DNA from: Tanypteryx hageni
Lineage: Eukaryota > Arthropoda > Insecta > Odonata > Petaluridae
Length of the DNA: 64,000 nt
Direction of reading: 5' to 3'
Assembly: GCA_028673005.1 (NCBI GenBank)
Contig: CM054117.1
Location: 49,693,370-49,757,369 of the forward strand
This document shows positions 20,631 through 33,120 of the stretch, in pieces. How positions within the stretch are numbered: the first letter of the stretch is position 1; each line of letters opens with the position of its first letter. Position numbers and translations under genes: made by a program. The notes under the pieces were generated by a model. It was not told the origin of the DNA and ran no database searches. It saw nothing but the letters and a program-made list of their open reading frames with translations.

Positions 20631-21836
20631 ATCTACGTGATTTCACGAAACTCAACAGTGGTGTTGCGAGGGAAACGGGTGGCGATGATCAGCCGAGATG
20701 AAGAGATTTCGTTTGTAATCTCTAACCTTAATTTTTAGGAACAAACATAATTTCCAAACGGTTAGTTTACTGTAATTGCCTTAAATTTTGTTCTCGCGGC
20801 CCCATTCATGCCTTAAAGTTTAAAGAGGCCCTATTAGAGAAGGAAACACTCGCCGCTGCAGTCTTTGCTTATTTGTCGCCGTTCGCATAGGTTCCTTTTA
20901 TGCAAACGGAAACCACGCTAGTAATGGAAATTTAGACGGAAAATATCTGCGGCGGAGTGACTTTCGAATCGAGCGGATGAGGGGAATTAATTAAAAAGTT
21001 AATAACTAGTTAACCAGCTAATTTTCGGACTGGGAACGAAAATATCCGAAAATCAAATTGGAGCGAGGGAGAGCAAATGAAGTTTCTCTGCTCAAGTCTC
21101 GCGTTTTGAAATTATCGTACATCGCTATGACCGAAAAGTACCTACGTGCTTCGTTTTAAGCGATTCGCGAGGAATGTTCAAATATGCTCTCCAGCTGCAC
21201 ATCTAGGCAAAGTTATGGAGAGATTTATTAATAAACTCCAAAGTTATTAAGTGTTGGATCGTATCGCTTCAAGTTTCTTTACGAGACGAAATAAGAAATA
21301 CCTACTCTGTTTATGCAACGGAGTGAACAAGAAATTTTCAACCTAATAGGCTAGTTGCCATTCCATATGTGTATCTTATTATTTTCGCGAGAAGCTGCGT
21401 GCTTGCGTATGAAGCCTCCGTATATTTTTTATGGGAACTATTTAAATTATTTTATTTTAAAATTAGAAAAATAATTCGGAATTTTATTCGATAGTGAATT
21501 TGTTATCATCGTTGGAAAAAAGTGAGGGTCAATAACCGATTAGGTTAAAGTAAATCGCCATATCCTAGCGGAAACACCATGGCTTTACGAGAGAATGAAA
21601 AAAATAAACATGCACCCGAGAGCTCTCCGACTAATTGGGGATGACGTAATCAGTGTAACAACAGGGTGGCTAAATGCCACGGGCCCGGGGGCGCTCGAAT
21701 TTTTTCGAATATAGGAAAATAATGACTTTTTTGCTTTTTCTCTTTTTATCCTAATTTCTGAACGACTTCCCAGTTAATAACTTTTTATGGATAGAGTAAT
21801 TTTAAAAGGCTAACCTTTTCAGCATATTCCCGATAA
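20631..21836. other. Intronic noncoding stretch
   Basis: CpG-containing single-copy-looking sequence. No gene or element is recognised. Confidence 0.35.
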
Positions 21837-22269
21837 TCTTATAAATATTTTAGTGTGTGTGTGTATGTATGTTCTTCATGCGTTTTTACACCGTTGAATC
21901 TATCGAATTCAAAAGTTTCATAGGCCATCCTATGGACCAAAGGAATAACTTGGTGTAGGTTTGCAGACCGTGGGGTCTCTTATACCCCATGGGGTCAACT
22001 AAAAACTATTTCCATAAGAATGCATGGGAAATGGTGTTGGGAAGCCCCAAAATGCCATGCAGCCCTTCGCTGATGTAGATATAAATATACCTAAATATTA
22101 ACTTACGATTAAGGGAAATGGCTTATTTTACGCAAGAAAGACTAAATATTGTAATTATTTTTGTTTTGTCGTATTTCATGTTAAATCACTCGAAATAATC
22201 ATTTAAGCGCAAAATTTACTAACATTTTCTAGGGGGCAACAAAGCTAAATTTCTTAATTGTTGTCCTCT

Positions 22270-22515
22270 TCAAAGGAAGATAGCCACGTAAAGATTAATG
22301 CAAGGAAAATCCACTCCGTGGCGCGCCAAGATAAAGGGTACAAATGGATTCATGTCTAAGTGAGTCAAATGTTTTTTAAGGAATATTAGAACATAGTTAT
22401 CTTTTACCATTAACATTGAAAGATTTATCGCAAAATAAATCAATACATCTGCGTACATTTGTTCGGTAACCAAGATGTTGTTCATTGTTAACGTTTTGGC
22501 TAATAGTATTGACAT
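22270..22515 (-). other. Antisense open frame in Helitron H2, partly conserved in the second copy
   Basis: An 81-codon frame on the element's minus strand, product unknown. The second Helitron copy keeps the same reading (for example ILVTEQM, then AINLSMLMVKDN and VLIFLK) over about 50 codons from 40039, apart from two single-base stop mutations. It may be a captured gene fragment, or simply shared DNA that happens to be open. Confidence 0.3.
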
Positions 22516-22813
22516 AATCCACAGAATTATATTGCTGCTTTAAAGTCTTCGATGCATCTATCCATGTGAATATAAAGTAAGACGTTAATGCGTAATTATA
22601 TTAATGGTAAAACTTGAAAATACAATACATAAAATAGTAAATGTTAATGTAAACATCGCTTGCGTAATTAAGGAATGGGGAACGTTTGATAAACTTGGGA
22701 TACCCAACAGCGAAAGTAAGTAAATTTCAGAATTTATCGTATTAGTTTTATTGTAATATGACATCAAAAGTGATATATCAATAAAAATCGTTTGCTACTT
22801 TAAAAAAAACTTT

Positions 22814-22841
22814 CCCGAGCGAAGCCGGGCGTTTCAGCTAG
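22814..22841 (+). other. Helitron H2 3' hairpin and CTAG terminus
   Basis: CCCG (22814-22817) pairs with CGGG (22826-22829), and GC (22819-22820) with GC (22824-22825), with a bulged A and a GAA loop. The element ends CTAG at 22838-22841. Confidence 0.85.
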
Positions 22842-22842
22842 T

Positions 22843-25800
22843 TGACTAATACGTGTAACTTGGTAAGCTTTTATAATGGGTTTCAGTTTTAATTTATTTG
22901 TTGGGTGAGGGAACGAGGAGCCACGGATAGTTTTTTGCCGCGTTACGCCGCTGGCTTTAATACGAGTTTTCAAAGTGAATACCTATTATGGTATTTCTTT
23001 AGTAAAAATACCGGATCATTATATACTGCGCTACCCACTCAAGTTCGGCTTTGAATTCACGATCGTGAAGAAAAGTGGGATAAGATAAAAAGAGAGTGAG
23101 AGAAAAGATGGACGAGAGCGAAAAGCGAAGAGAGAGGGAGAGAGAGAGAGACAAAGAGATATCCTATACGACCTATACTACAACTCCAAATTGGAAATTC
23201 GATTAAAATTTTCTTCGAATCCGGAATTAATCCTAATGGAATTTTCGTTTCAATTTTCCGATCTATTCTCTTTCAGTTTTGTATTAGGAAGTTTTCGCGG
23301 GAAAATCCTTTCGGCAAGAAAATCCGATCCTTCCCCTAGAGATAGGAAGCGCGTGCAAGCGGTTGCATTCCTGACCCAATTATTTCCCCCACTCCCGAGC
23401 TAGTTTTCTCGATTTTTGGACCTCCCCCTCCTCTCCACCCCCTCCTCTCCTCCCCCTCTCCTCCCCCCTCCGGAACGAAGCGCGCGGGAGCGAATGCAGT
23501 TTCTAAATTAGTTCGGGATTTCTGCCAGATAATTGACTTGTTGCCGGCGCCAGGAGAGAAATTCGAATACAACGTCAAGGTTGTGATCGTTTTTTGTTGC
23601 TACCGTCTATATACCTGTAGTCGCTTCTATATTTGAAGTTTGGACTGCGGACGGAAAACGAAAGTTCGGCAGAACTACAAGAGAGTTTAATTGAGAAAAT
23701 TCTATAGGAAAAACATTCGACTGTTTCAGTTCGTGAATAAGACTCTCTCTCGCAAAAAAATATCGCCCCTCTTCGGGTATACTCTGAAAAGACCCGGGAA
23801 AGCGTTTTAAATCCAGCAGTGATGCTGATAAAAATTTGTTAATCCACTGTAATAGATCTAACGGTTGTTTTTTTAGGCCATTATATTAAAATAAAGAATG
23901 TTATGCAATCATTATTTATTAACAGATATCCCCAATTACATGTGCTATATAAGACGTGACGAAAACCACATACGATCGTGCTCTCGGAAGGATTTGATGA
24001 AACGATTCTAAGCGCATGTAAAACGAGCCCGTTGCCGCAATAAGTTCCGTTATACTAATGGTAAGACATCTTATGCCAACGGGAATGAGTTGTATTCATT
24101 CAAGGACATGCTTCGCCCGTTAACGATGGTTATTTAAATGAAATAGAGACGCACACACCCGAGAAATACGCGCGCGTTCACAAAGCGAATGGGAATTTTT
24201 TCCGCTTAACTTTCAATCTTCCGCTCTTCAAAGAGGCAGGCTTCGATTATTCCCGTGCAGTGCGCGAGTTCCACAAGGTTTTCTGTGAAGTGATCGATTT
24301 TTATTAGAGTGATCGTCATTTCTCGGTTAACGCGGGAATCCGGTAGTGTAGTTAGTGACTTTCAAAGGAAGCCGAGTTAGCCGCCTTTCCACGATGAGAA
24401 AGGTTTGAGATTTTCTGTCTCTCGGCGTTCTTACGTTACGTACGAGGGCGCGGATCAAATCTCCGGAATCAACGCGCATCGTTTAGAGTTTTGTTTTCGT
24501 GGGAAAGCGGGATATGGACATAGAGTTGTAAAATATCTTTGTTCTAGGGACGAAACGTTGAGACGCAGGGACTCCCACAGCGAAAGGGACGAATGCGGGA
24601 AAAACTATTTTTTGTCGCGGAAGGATGTAAAACAGATGCAGGAGTCACGAAAAAACGTAGCGTTTCGACTAAAAATCCGGTTCCGCGTTTTGAAAGAGAG
24701 GTCGCTCTCAACTACGTAAAACATTAAGCGGAATAGTGCGAGATAATAAAAAAAAAACAAAATAGAAACGTTTATTTTTCAAGCTTCCGGAGTCGAGAAT
24801 ATTCCCGGTTTTTTTATATTTTACCGTTTTAATTCGGATTTTTTTCAAAGCTTATGTATCATTGTGACCCGAATCTGTAATGTCGCCCCTGTACACTTCT
24901 CCGTCACAGCTCAACCCTACGGTTTTTGAAATGTAAAACATTTTTTCCAGGAAGGACTTCAAAAGGACTTTTAACCTTTGTGTGCGAGTATATTTTCGTT
25001 CAAAGGGGTTGCCAGAAAGGGAGGCGAAGCGTTTGCAAAATGTAAGGGAACAAATTAAGAAATGAGCCTTTTTATTTTAAAGGCAGGCTTGAGACTAAGA
25101 AAATTCTTCCGAGTGCGAGAACACGAACGATTGTTTTAAAGGTTTTTCGGAATTTATTTCATAGTCAGAAAAAGGTAATTTTTATTTTATTGGCATTTAC
25201 CTTTAACTTCAAGTTATTTCTTTATCGGATGGCTTTCTTTTGTTTGTCTCCCTTGATAATGGAGTATGAATTTTTGGAAAAAATTGTCTGCAAATTAACA
25301 ACTCATTTTTTCTCTTATCGGAGTTACGGTGAATTTCGCTTTCGTACCGAGCTCACTTTATGGCTGAACTCAAATTGTTGAAGTGTATCTCCAATTTCCA
25401 GAAAAAGGTTGGGAAAACCACATTGGTGTTTCGGTTACAAAGCGGCTGTCATCAGAGACGATGCACTGGTTGTAGGTTCCAAAAATATTCTGTCGGACAG
25501 ACGTATTTTCTCAGTGTTCTAAATTATTTTGGGAAATTTTTCCTTCTCCATCTTTCGTTAAGTCGTCTTGCGACATCTATCTAAAATTCTGCGCAACCTC
25601 TTTCATTCGATAATCCAATTTTTATTTTTTTCGAGGTGCATTTTCACGGGGCATACACGTACCTTTTACGTCGGGGCACTCTCTAACTTTAACCCGTGTT
25701 ATGGCACAGAGAACATTGCCATTACTTCGTCCGCGGCGAGATATAATTTCGAGAAATGCTCTTATTTATCCACGACCAACGCATTTTTTTTACGCCACGC

Positions 25801-27590
25801 TTAATCCGCGTTCCAGTCGTTTGTCACGGGATTATCTCGGGATTCCTCCGATATTGCCTCAATCGGATTTCATCCGCCGGCATAGAAAGGACCTCTCGCG
25901 GGAAAGTGACGACTTTCCATCGGAGCCATCGGCATTTCTCTCCCCCTCAATTCCATTTTGTAACGTTCCGACGATTCCGCTTAATTGTAAGAAGGGCGCG
26001 TAATAGGGTTACGGTTATTATTCATTTCGAATCCGAAACGTTCGGATCGTTATTCTGTTTTTTTTTTTGTTTTCGGTCAGGATCGGAGGGGGGGGGGGTA
26101 TCCTTTTTTCGCGAAAGTACACGCGGTTTACGCTCGCGGCCGATAAAATGGGCGTAATCTTCGTTGAAATTTTAACGAGCCTTCACGTCGCGTATGCCAA
26201 TAAAATATCTCCGCGTCTGCGCCTTCTTTTGTTTTATCATCATCCGGGTGAATTGGCAAGTTCGGGTAAAGCGGCGGCCACCGCTCGAGCGTCGGAACGA
26301 ATTCGCTTTGACGCGTCATTAGGATTCGTCTCGGGCACGCAATCTGTATGTATGAGGAGCGCCCTCATTAATTATCGAGGGAATCTCGCATTTTCACCGG
26401 TTCTGCATGGAATAATATGCTGAAGTACCGAAGGTGTAGGTACTTTCGCTGTTTCGCGTGTTTGGATGTTATTTCGGGTGAAATTTAGGAAGGGATTACT
26501 TGGGTAGGAATTAGCATTTGCGTTCATCCCGCGGATTTTCGTGTCACGTGGTCGGATTGAGATGAATCCTCTAAAATTCCACTTTCGCGTCGAGGCGATG
26601 TACTGCGGTACCTCTGAGACATCTCTTCTCTGCGATTTCCTGCTACACAGCTAATGACTGCAGATTTAGGCTTAAAATATAAATATGGAATAGAAGAATT
26701 GGTGTAATTTGATATAAAGCAACTTGAACACGGATTTATAGCCTTTGCACTCTTTTCACAAATCTTTGGAAATAGTATCAATCCGTATGCAATTGGTTTT
26801 ATTTCGAATTACACGCATTCCTCATTTATAGAGCTCCATCCTCTATAGGCTCCTTTAGTGAATTATAACTGCTGAGTGTCATCGTCTTCAAAATCCTTAA
26901 TTTGAATATTTATTTTTGCTTTCCGAATTAATTCATTTTCATAAAGCCGTATACAAGATATTATTAAGCTTGAAAATACGGTTCGGGTTGACAGAAATCT
27001 CCGGATTTCAAAGGTTTTCAAATAATCCGAATTCGGCTCTAGGTAGAAAACCTGTATCTCAGACCTGTATTCAGCATCTGAATTAATTTCTTGGATTGAG
27101 TATAGAGTTTATAGTTTAAATGAAAGTACTTTGGACATGTTGTTGATGTAAAAATTAGTCGGAATCTTTAATAATTTTCACAATTCGGTCCTGGCAAGAT
27201 GATTAAAATTTACCAATTCATCCAGCGTCCATATCGGCTTATTTTAAATAAATCTAGGGTCTGTTTTTTGGCTTGTTAATCCGGGTCGTGTGAAAACGTA
27301 AAAACTCAGAATCCCGAAGAAAAACACTCCCGATCTTCTTCTCAGCCCGCTTTGAAAATCACTTACAGGAATCTACCTCTTTTCTACGGCTCAGGAAGGA
27401 AAAAAACAAAAGCAAAACAAAGCCCCTCCGTCCGACGAGTGGGAACGCAATAAAACATACTCTTAACGGCCTTCTTAGGCAAGGAGAAGGAAAGATGGAG
27501 AGAGAGGGGAAAAGAGGTAGGCACGGATCGGAAACGTTTCCTTTCAGCGCTCGTCACAACACAGAAGAGAAACTTCTCTCCCTCATTGCG
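22843..27590. other. Long intronic noncoding stretch with CpG-rich blocks
   Basis: Contains a GA-rich run at 23090-23160, a short C-rich tract at 23425-23470, a T run with a G10 run at about 26060-26098, and CpG-rich sequence around 24100-24720 and 25640-26430. Open frames (for example 24405-24719, 25756-26157) have no recognised domains. Nothing else is supported. Confidence 0.4.
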
Positions 27591-27599
27591 ATGCTCGCG

Positions 27600-28320
27600 T
27601 CTTTTTACTCGTCCAGCCTTCCTCGCTCACTCCTTTTCCCCTCGCCCTCTATACCTCCCTCCATTTTCCCACTCTCCCTCCCTCCCTTTTCTCTGCCTCC
27701 TTACCACTCTCTATCCCTCCATATCTCCCTTCTTCTCCACCTCCCTCTCTCCCTCCCTCCCACCATATCTTCCTCCCTCCCTCCATCCCTCTCTCCATAT
27801 CTCTCTCCATCCCACTCTCCATCTCTCTCTCTCTCCCTCCCTCTCCTCATCCCTTTCTCGCTCTCTCTTTCTCCTTCACTCTCTCCTCTCTTCCTTCCTC
27901 ATTCTCTCCCTCCCTCTCTCCATCTCTTTCCCCCTCTCTCGTTTCCCTCACTCTTTCTTCATCCCTTTCTTCCTCCATTAATCTCTCCCTCCCTCCATAT
28001 CTCCCTCCATCTCTTTCTCCCTCTCTCTCTTCCTCCCACACAGTATCCTCTCTCTCCCTCCCTCACTACCCCCTCTCTCTCCACCCTTCTCTCTCACGTT
28101 CTCCTTCTCTCCACCCTCTCTCCATCCTTCCATTTCCCCTCTCTCCTTCATTTCCTTTTCCCTGCCTCCCACCCTCCCTTCCTCACTCTCACCCTTTTCC
28201 TCCCTCCATCCCTTTTCCCTCCCACCTTGCCGGTTCTCCTTCGTCATTTCCCGGCCTCCTCCTCCACCCACCCACTCCTTCCTATTCCAACCTCCGCTGC
28301 CTTCTCAATCATACTCAGTA
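27600..28320. repeat. Polypyrimidine tract
   Basis: C/T-rich plus strand with irregular CTCCCTCC and CTCTCTC runs. The 279-codon Ser/Leu/Pro-rich open frame across it is a composition artefact. Confidence 0.85.
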
Positions 28321-28429
28321 GGCACACCTGATACCCTTTTCTTGCATGCCTTACCTCTTGCCATCATCTTAAAAGGAGAAGGATCTCCGCCGACTACTCC
28401 GCCGTCTACCAGACATCCACACGAACCTT

Positions 28430-28760
28430 CCATTTTCCTCTCTCTCTCTCTTCTCTCTCCCCCCCCTCTCTCTCTATCTCTCCCCCCTCTCTCTATCTCT
28501 CTCATTCTGTACTCATCATCCAATCCTCATCCCCTTTTTAAAGCAGACCTCAAACGTATCCGGTCTATCTCAACGGAAAACCTTTTTACTCATCATTCTA
28601 TCTTTCCTTTCGCTTTGACCTTTAAAAGTCTCTGTCCGTCCATCTCTCTCTCTTTCCATTCTTCCATGCTTCTCTCCCTTTTCTTTGTCGCAGCGTCCGT
28701 CCTTCTCCTAAAAAGGAGCTTCCTCTCTCTATATATCTCCCTATTCACGTAGGGATATTT
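28430..28760. repeat. CT-rich simple repeats
   Basis: Short (CT)n and CCCCTCTCTCT runs at about 28436-28505, with further pyrimidine-rich sequence to about 28745. Confidence 0.75.
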
Positions 28761-28769
28761 GGAGGTCGG

Positions 28770-29400
28770 CTGCAAGGTGGTCCTCTCGTTTCGGTTTTTT
28801 AAAAAGAAGCGGGTCGGAATTCCTCTTCGGATTTTTTTTACGAAACGTCGCTTTTATGTGTAAATACGGACACGGTAACGGAGAAGGTAAATGCATATCG
28901 AGATGAGTTTTTCTTATAAATCGACTTAATTTTCACGATCCGGTTGGTTTCTTTCGAGCTTCCCGACGGACACCGCATCGTGAGCCGTAGAATGTTTTCC
29001 TGACACGGTAAAATTTCGTGTTTGGCTTTAGCTGGTGACAGAAGAATTTTGCGAAGATGCTGTACTGCTATTGACAAAAGCTAGTCAGTAGAAGCAAATG
29101 TCTACTGTACAAATGAGCGAGATTTGAACGTTAAATTTGATCGATGATCTTGGTTAACATTATTATGTCGAGTCGAAAAGGCGAAAGAAGAAAAAAGCAG
29201 TCATAGTCAATTATGAAACTACCAACACCTTTAGTTTTGGGGTCTAAAGTAACCGTAGGATAGTATCAGTTTCAGCTTTCCTCCGGTAAAGTCGTCCTGT
29301 ACTGTAAGTAAAACTCGGTAGATTTAAAATGCCGCCGATGAAACTTCAAACGAATTACATTCAAACCTTCGCGTATACGTATTTACGTGTTTATGAAAGT
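28770..29400. other. Noncoding stretch
   Basis: Nothing recognised. Confidence 0.3.
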
Positions 29401-29475
29401 ATGTATGGCAGAAGATGTGGTTAGCCTGTCGAGATTCCATATAGCGGGTTCGAATCCTGCCGAGGTCATGGTCGT
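29401..29475 (+). repeat. tRNA-like sequence, possible SINE head
   Basis: GGTTCGAATCC (29447-29457) matches the RNA polymerase III B box. GCGGG/CCTGC can pair around TTCGAAT as a T arm. An A-box-like TGGTTAGCCTGTCGAG lies just upstream. The acceptor stem does not pair and the arm spacing is wrong for a functional tRNA. Confidence 0.35.
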
Positions 29476-29781
29476 ATGTGGTCGCGTATGTCGTCCTTGA
29501 TTTGGTCATTGTAGAAGACCGTCAAGCTTACACGGATTTAGGGAGTTAAGAGGCCGACGACTCGCGGTTTCTGATAACTTGGTTTATGAAGGAAAGCAGG
29601 CTATCAAATCCTTAATAATTCCTTTGCAAATATGCTTACAGTATAATGGGTGGACATATGAGGTCGATTTCTATCGCATCGCAAAGTATTCGGATGGAAT
29701 CCTTAGAATTATTTTTTCTATAATACCCGTCAGTCGAGACAGACTGGTCTCCCAATTTCGTCTACAGTGTTCGTCATCGTT
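29476..29781. other. Noncoding stretch
   Basis: Nothing recognised. Confidence 0.3.
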
Positions 29782-30018
29782 TAGAGCGGTGTTTCTCAAT
29801 CGGGGACCCCTGAGCCCTATGGGCCCCGCGCTTATTTCTCGGGGGCCCGCGATGCTTATTTTTATCTATTACTTGTATGATGCCACGCGCAGCTTTGATT
29901 AATATCGCACAGTGAAAATATGAGGCAATGAATGAAAAATGTGGGGAGGGGATCTGGAGAAATTGTAGGGCTTCGTAGGGGGCACGCGGGTCCAAAAAGT
30001 TCGATAAACACTTACTTA
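29782..30018. mobile_element. Non-autonomous hAT-like element
   Basis: Left end TAGAGCGGTGTTTCTCAATC. The reverse complement of the right end is TAAGTAAGTGTTTATCGAAC (12 of 20 matches, including GTGTTT). Subterminal GGGACCCCTGAG and GGGTCC segments are typical of this class. The outside octamers do not match, so the boundaries are approximate. Confidence 0.4.
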
Positions 30019-30042
30019 GGGTATATGATCGATTCCCTAGGC

Positions 30043-30405
30043 CAGCGTTGCCCGATCTAATCACATGGCGGGCCGCATCGGTGGTTGCGAATCCTTCGGC
30101 GGGCCGCATTGGAAGTTGTCAATCTTTCGGCAGGCAAGATTAGAGTTTAAATTGAAAGTTGGCTATATGTTCTGAGGTTCCATAATATAAGCGGGAACCA
30201 ATTCTAAATAAGTTTTTTTTATGGTTAGCATTTCGATATTAAAAGTTTCATGATCAAAATTTGAAAATTTCGATGATGAAATTTTGAAATGTATGAAATT
30301 GTGCGTTAAAATTTCCGGATTGCTTTTTCATGATAGTTTTGCGGGCCGCACGAAAACCCTTCGCGGGCCGCATCCGGTCCGCGGTCCGTGGGTTGGGAAC
30401 CACTG
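30043..30405 (-). mobile_element. Non-autonomous hAT, family N, copy 2, with 8-bp duplication
   Basis: The plus-strand left end is CAGCGTTGCCCGATC. The minus-strand start at the other end is CAGTGGTTCCCAACCCAC. The flanking octamers CCCTAGGC (30035-30042) and CCCTAGCC (30406-30413) match at 7 of 8 positions. The interior has CGGGCCGCA-type GC-rich blocks near both ends and no transposase. It is homologous to 49912-50135 in opposite orientation. Confidence 0.75.
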
Positions 30406-30413
30406 CCCTAGCC

Positions 30414-33055
30414 CGTCGCCTAAATCGCCTGCTCATGTATCCTTCTCCGTCGTCAAGAGCCTTTAACGAGCTAGTCGTAAATAAATAAATAAAGGCTTAA
30501 AACGTTTTTGCTTGATCGTAAAACTATCTCTCGGTGAAAAATTCGGATCTTATGCTATTCCATCAGTGCTCGCATAGTCTCCAATCGCCTTATGAGGTCC
30601 AACGTGAGGTTACTGATCGACCAAGAACGTGTTTTTTTTTCAAGAGTCCCTCTCGTTTTTTTAAACGGACGTCGTCGGTAAACTTTTGAGACCTAACGTC
30701 TCTTCCTTCGTCCTTGATTTTTTCTCACTCGTCGCCTTCCTTCTGTGCTTCTGTTTTTCCTCGGAGACTAGGAAAATATTTTCGTATCCTCCTTCCTAAT
30801 CCCTCAACACATACCTCGATTGCCCCCGCTCCCACCCCTCCCCCCCTCCCTTCCCTCGCCCCACATCTCCCAATCCTCCCCATCCTCTTCCCCCTCCCCT
30901 CCTCTAACAAGTTTCGAAGAGCATTTCCAGTGCCGGGGAGAGAGGAGGATATTCACGGATCAAGCGATACGAAAACGTTTTTATATCTCGCCACCCTTCT
31001 TCTGCTCCTCCGCACTCCTGGCGCTGGAAGCGGATGACAAGCCGTAATGTGACGTTGTCTCCGTCCTGCCGCATGATCGCTTTCAGACGCTCCGTTCCTG
31101 AAACCCTTCCTTCCACCATCAACTTTTGCTCTACCTCTTTCGCGCTTAGTACTCGCTTCCGAGTCGTTCGTTTTACCTTTTTAGTCTCTCTCTCTTTCTT
31201 TATTCTTCTGTTTTTCATCCCGGCGTCATTTTTCCTACCTTCTTTCTCTCTGGCAAACTGTGGGGAGGTCAGCATGATTGTCAAATGTATTTGGAGGGGT
31301 ACCCCAAAATAAAATAGAACTATAAAAATAATAATATGAAAACAGTGCTAGCAATGCTTTAACTGATTTTTGTTGGATTAGTCATGCAAATGAATGGTAA
31401 GTTTGTATCAAGAGCAAAAATATAACTTACACGTTGGTAGGCGTAACCTTGTGGAACTGTTTCATGATGAATAAATAAAATAATATAACATCGAAACCCG
31501 GGTCGTGTTGATTAAAACAGTGAAAAGCACAAAGTTGCTATTTTATTTGTTCATCAACAAAATTATACGATATTTTAATAATAAATTTTAAATATAATAT
31601 TAAGCAGGGAGCCAAGGGGAAATGGGTTCTTATCAAGTGGAGCCAGCCTCCCTCACCCCTCTCCCCCCTCCTCCTCACCCCCCCCCGCCGCTCCCCCTCC
31701 TCCTCCACACCTCCCCTCCTCCTCACCCCCCTTCCACCCCTCCTCCCTCCCCTCTTCCCCCCTACTCCCTCCCAGAGTTACGTACCTGCTCTCCCTTCTT
31801 CGTTCAGTCGTCCACTTCTCTTCGTCCTCTTATCCCTCTCTCTGTTTTTCCTTCTTCGTCATGTTTCTCGTTGTTTTTTATTTATAGAGTGTTTTTTTTA
31901 CCATAGGCCCGCTTTCGATCCGCGTGAGAGGAGGAGAGTGTCGCTTGTTTTGTTTATCTCGACCCGGAATCCGTTTCTTTGGCGTCTAAGGGACAAGTTG
32001 ACGCGACGCACTCCATCGCTCAGTACGTTCGTTTCTGTCCCAGGAAAGTTTTTCCGAGGCACGAACTAGTACAGTACCTACTTGAAGTCGACCTCGATTT
32101 CGGGGTGAAGATAAGCCTACCGTCCTACTTAGTTTATTTTGAATAAATTATGCCATAACGTAGTCTCCGGTATCATGGCACTGCGTGGCATTTGAGGTTA
32201 AAGTCGTTGAGGTGAGATTAGGTCATTGGAAAACGTCCGGTTTGAGCTCCACTACCACAGTAAAACACATGAAAGTTTGTTCTCCTTACAGTGCTGTCAA
32301 TAACTGACAACGCTGTATTAGCATCTCGACTTTTTCCTAAGCAATCATGCCACTCTGTTGAAGGCTCTACTACAGCTAATTTTTTGCTATTTAGTTCATA
32401 AAACCTCCTTTTATATTCTAGCCTCGCCATGCTTCCGCAATAGCTACTCGAGCGTAAGACTCAGTCCTCGTTTTTTGCTCAGTTTCGGTCTCAGGTCGCA
32501 ACAAAATAAAAAAGTCTAATTGCCTCGAATTCTTTTTTATGAAATTAAAGCGGCGCCCTCTTCACATATTCATCTACCCGCAGAGGAGGAGGAGGTTTTT
32601 CGAAAAAAGTAATTCGAGAACATTTATTTGCGTTCCCTCGCGTTATTTGCTGTTATTGGAAGCTCCGCGGAATCCGCGCAGCTGCGCTTGATACGCCATC
32701 ATTTGTTTCCCTCCTTTCCTCAGCCGCGTATCAAATCGGATCATTAAATTTGATGGCCGTTTCGCTCGCGGGCGGAAGTTGTATCTCCGGTGCTGTTTTA
32801 AGTCGAGGGCATGAGAAGAGTTGCAATCCTTCCTTTTAAAGCTCCGTTGCAGCATAATATGTCGATCACTCATCGCCCACATTCCTCCATTACCTTTAGG
32901 CGTTTCATTTCGGCAGGAGCAAAGGAGAAAGCTCATTAAATATAATGAGAATGGTAATCAATGCACCAATATCGATAAACTCGAATCGATATCATCGTGT
33001 CCAAAAAAACTAGGTTAAGCTATTCTTAATTGCTTTTTTATCAATTCCCTTTTCA

Positions 33056-33058
<3 letters not shown>
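30414..33058. other. Intronic noncoding stretch with short pyrimidine tracts
   Basis: Contains C-rich tracts at about 30820-30905 and 31650-31770. Frames crossing these, such as 30714-31037 and 31622-31906, have no recognised domain. No gene is supported. Confidence 0.4.

Positions 33059-33118
<60 letters not shown>
33059..33118. repeat. (AT)n microsatellite
   Basis: Uninterrupted AT dinucleotides to about 33112, then ATTTATAT. Confidence 0.95.

Positions 33119-33120
<2 letters not shown>

Larger units (their letters stand above)
21837..22841 (+). mobile_element. Non-autonomous Helitron, family H2, complete copy
   Basis: The 5' end is TCTTATAAATATTTT preceded by A (21836). The 3' end is CAGCTAG at 22835-22841 followed by T (22842). 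A hairpin CCCG-A-GC-GAA-GC-CGGG (22814-22829) precedes the CTAG end. All three are canonical Helitron features. The 1005-bp element has no RepHel gene. An inverted, 3'-truncated relative is at about 39935-40754. Confidence 0.85.

Noticed and set aside
27495..28331. 279-codon Ser/Leu/Pro-rich frame
   Set aside because: Low-complexity translation of a C/T tract, with no start context or domain.
29401..29475. Functional tRNA gene
   Set aside because: The T arm is present but the acceptor stem does not pair and the D and anticodon arms are not formed.
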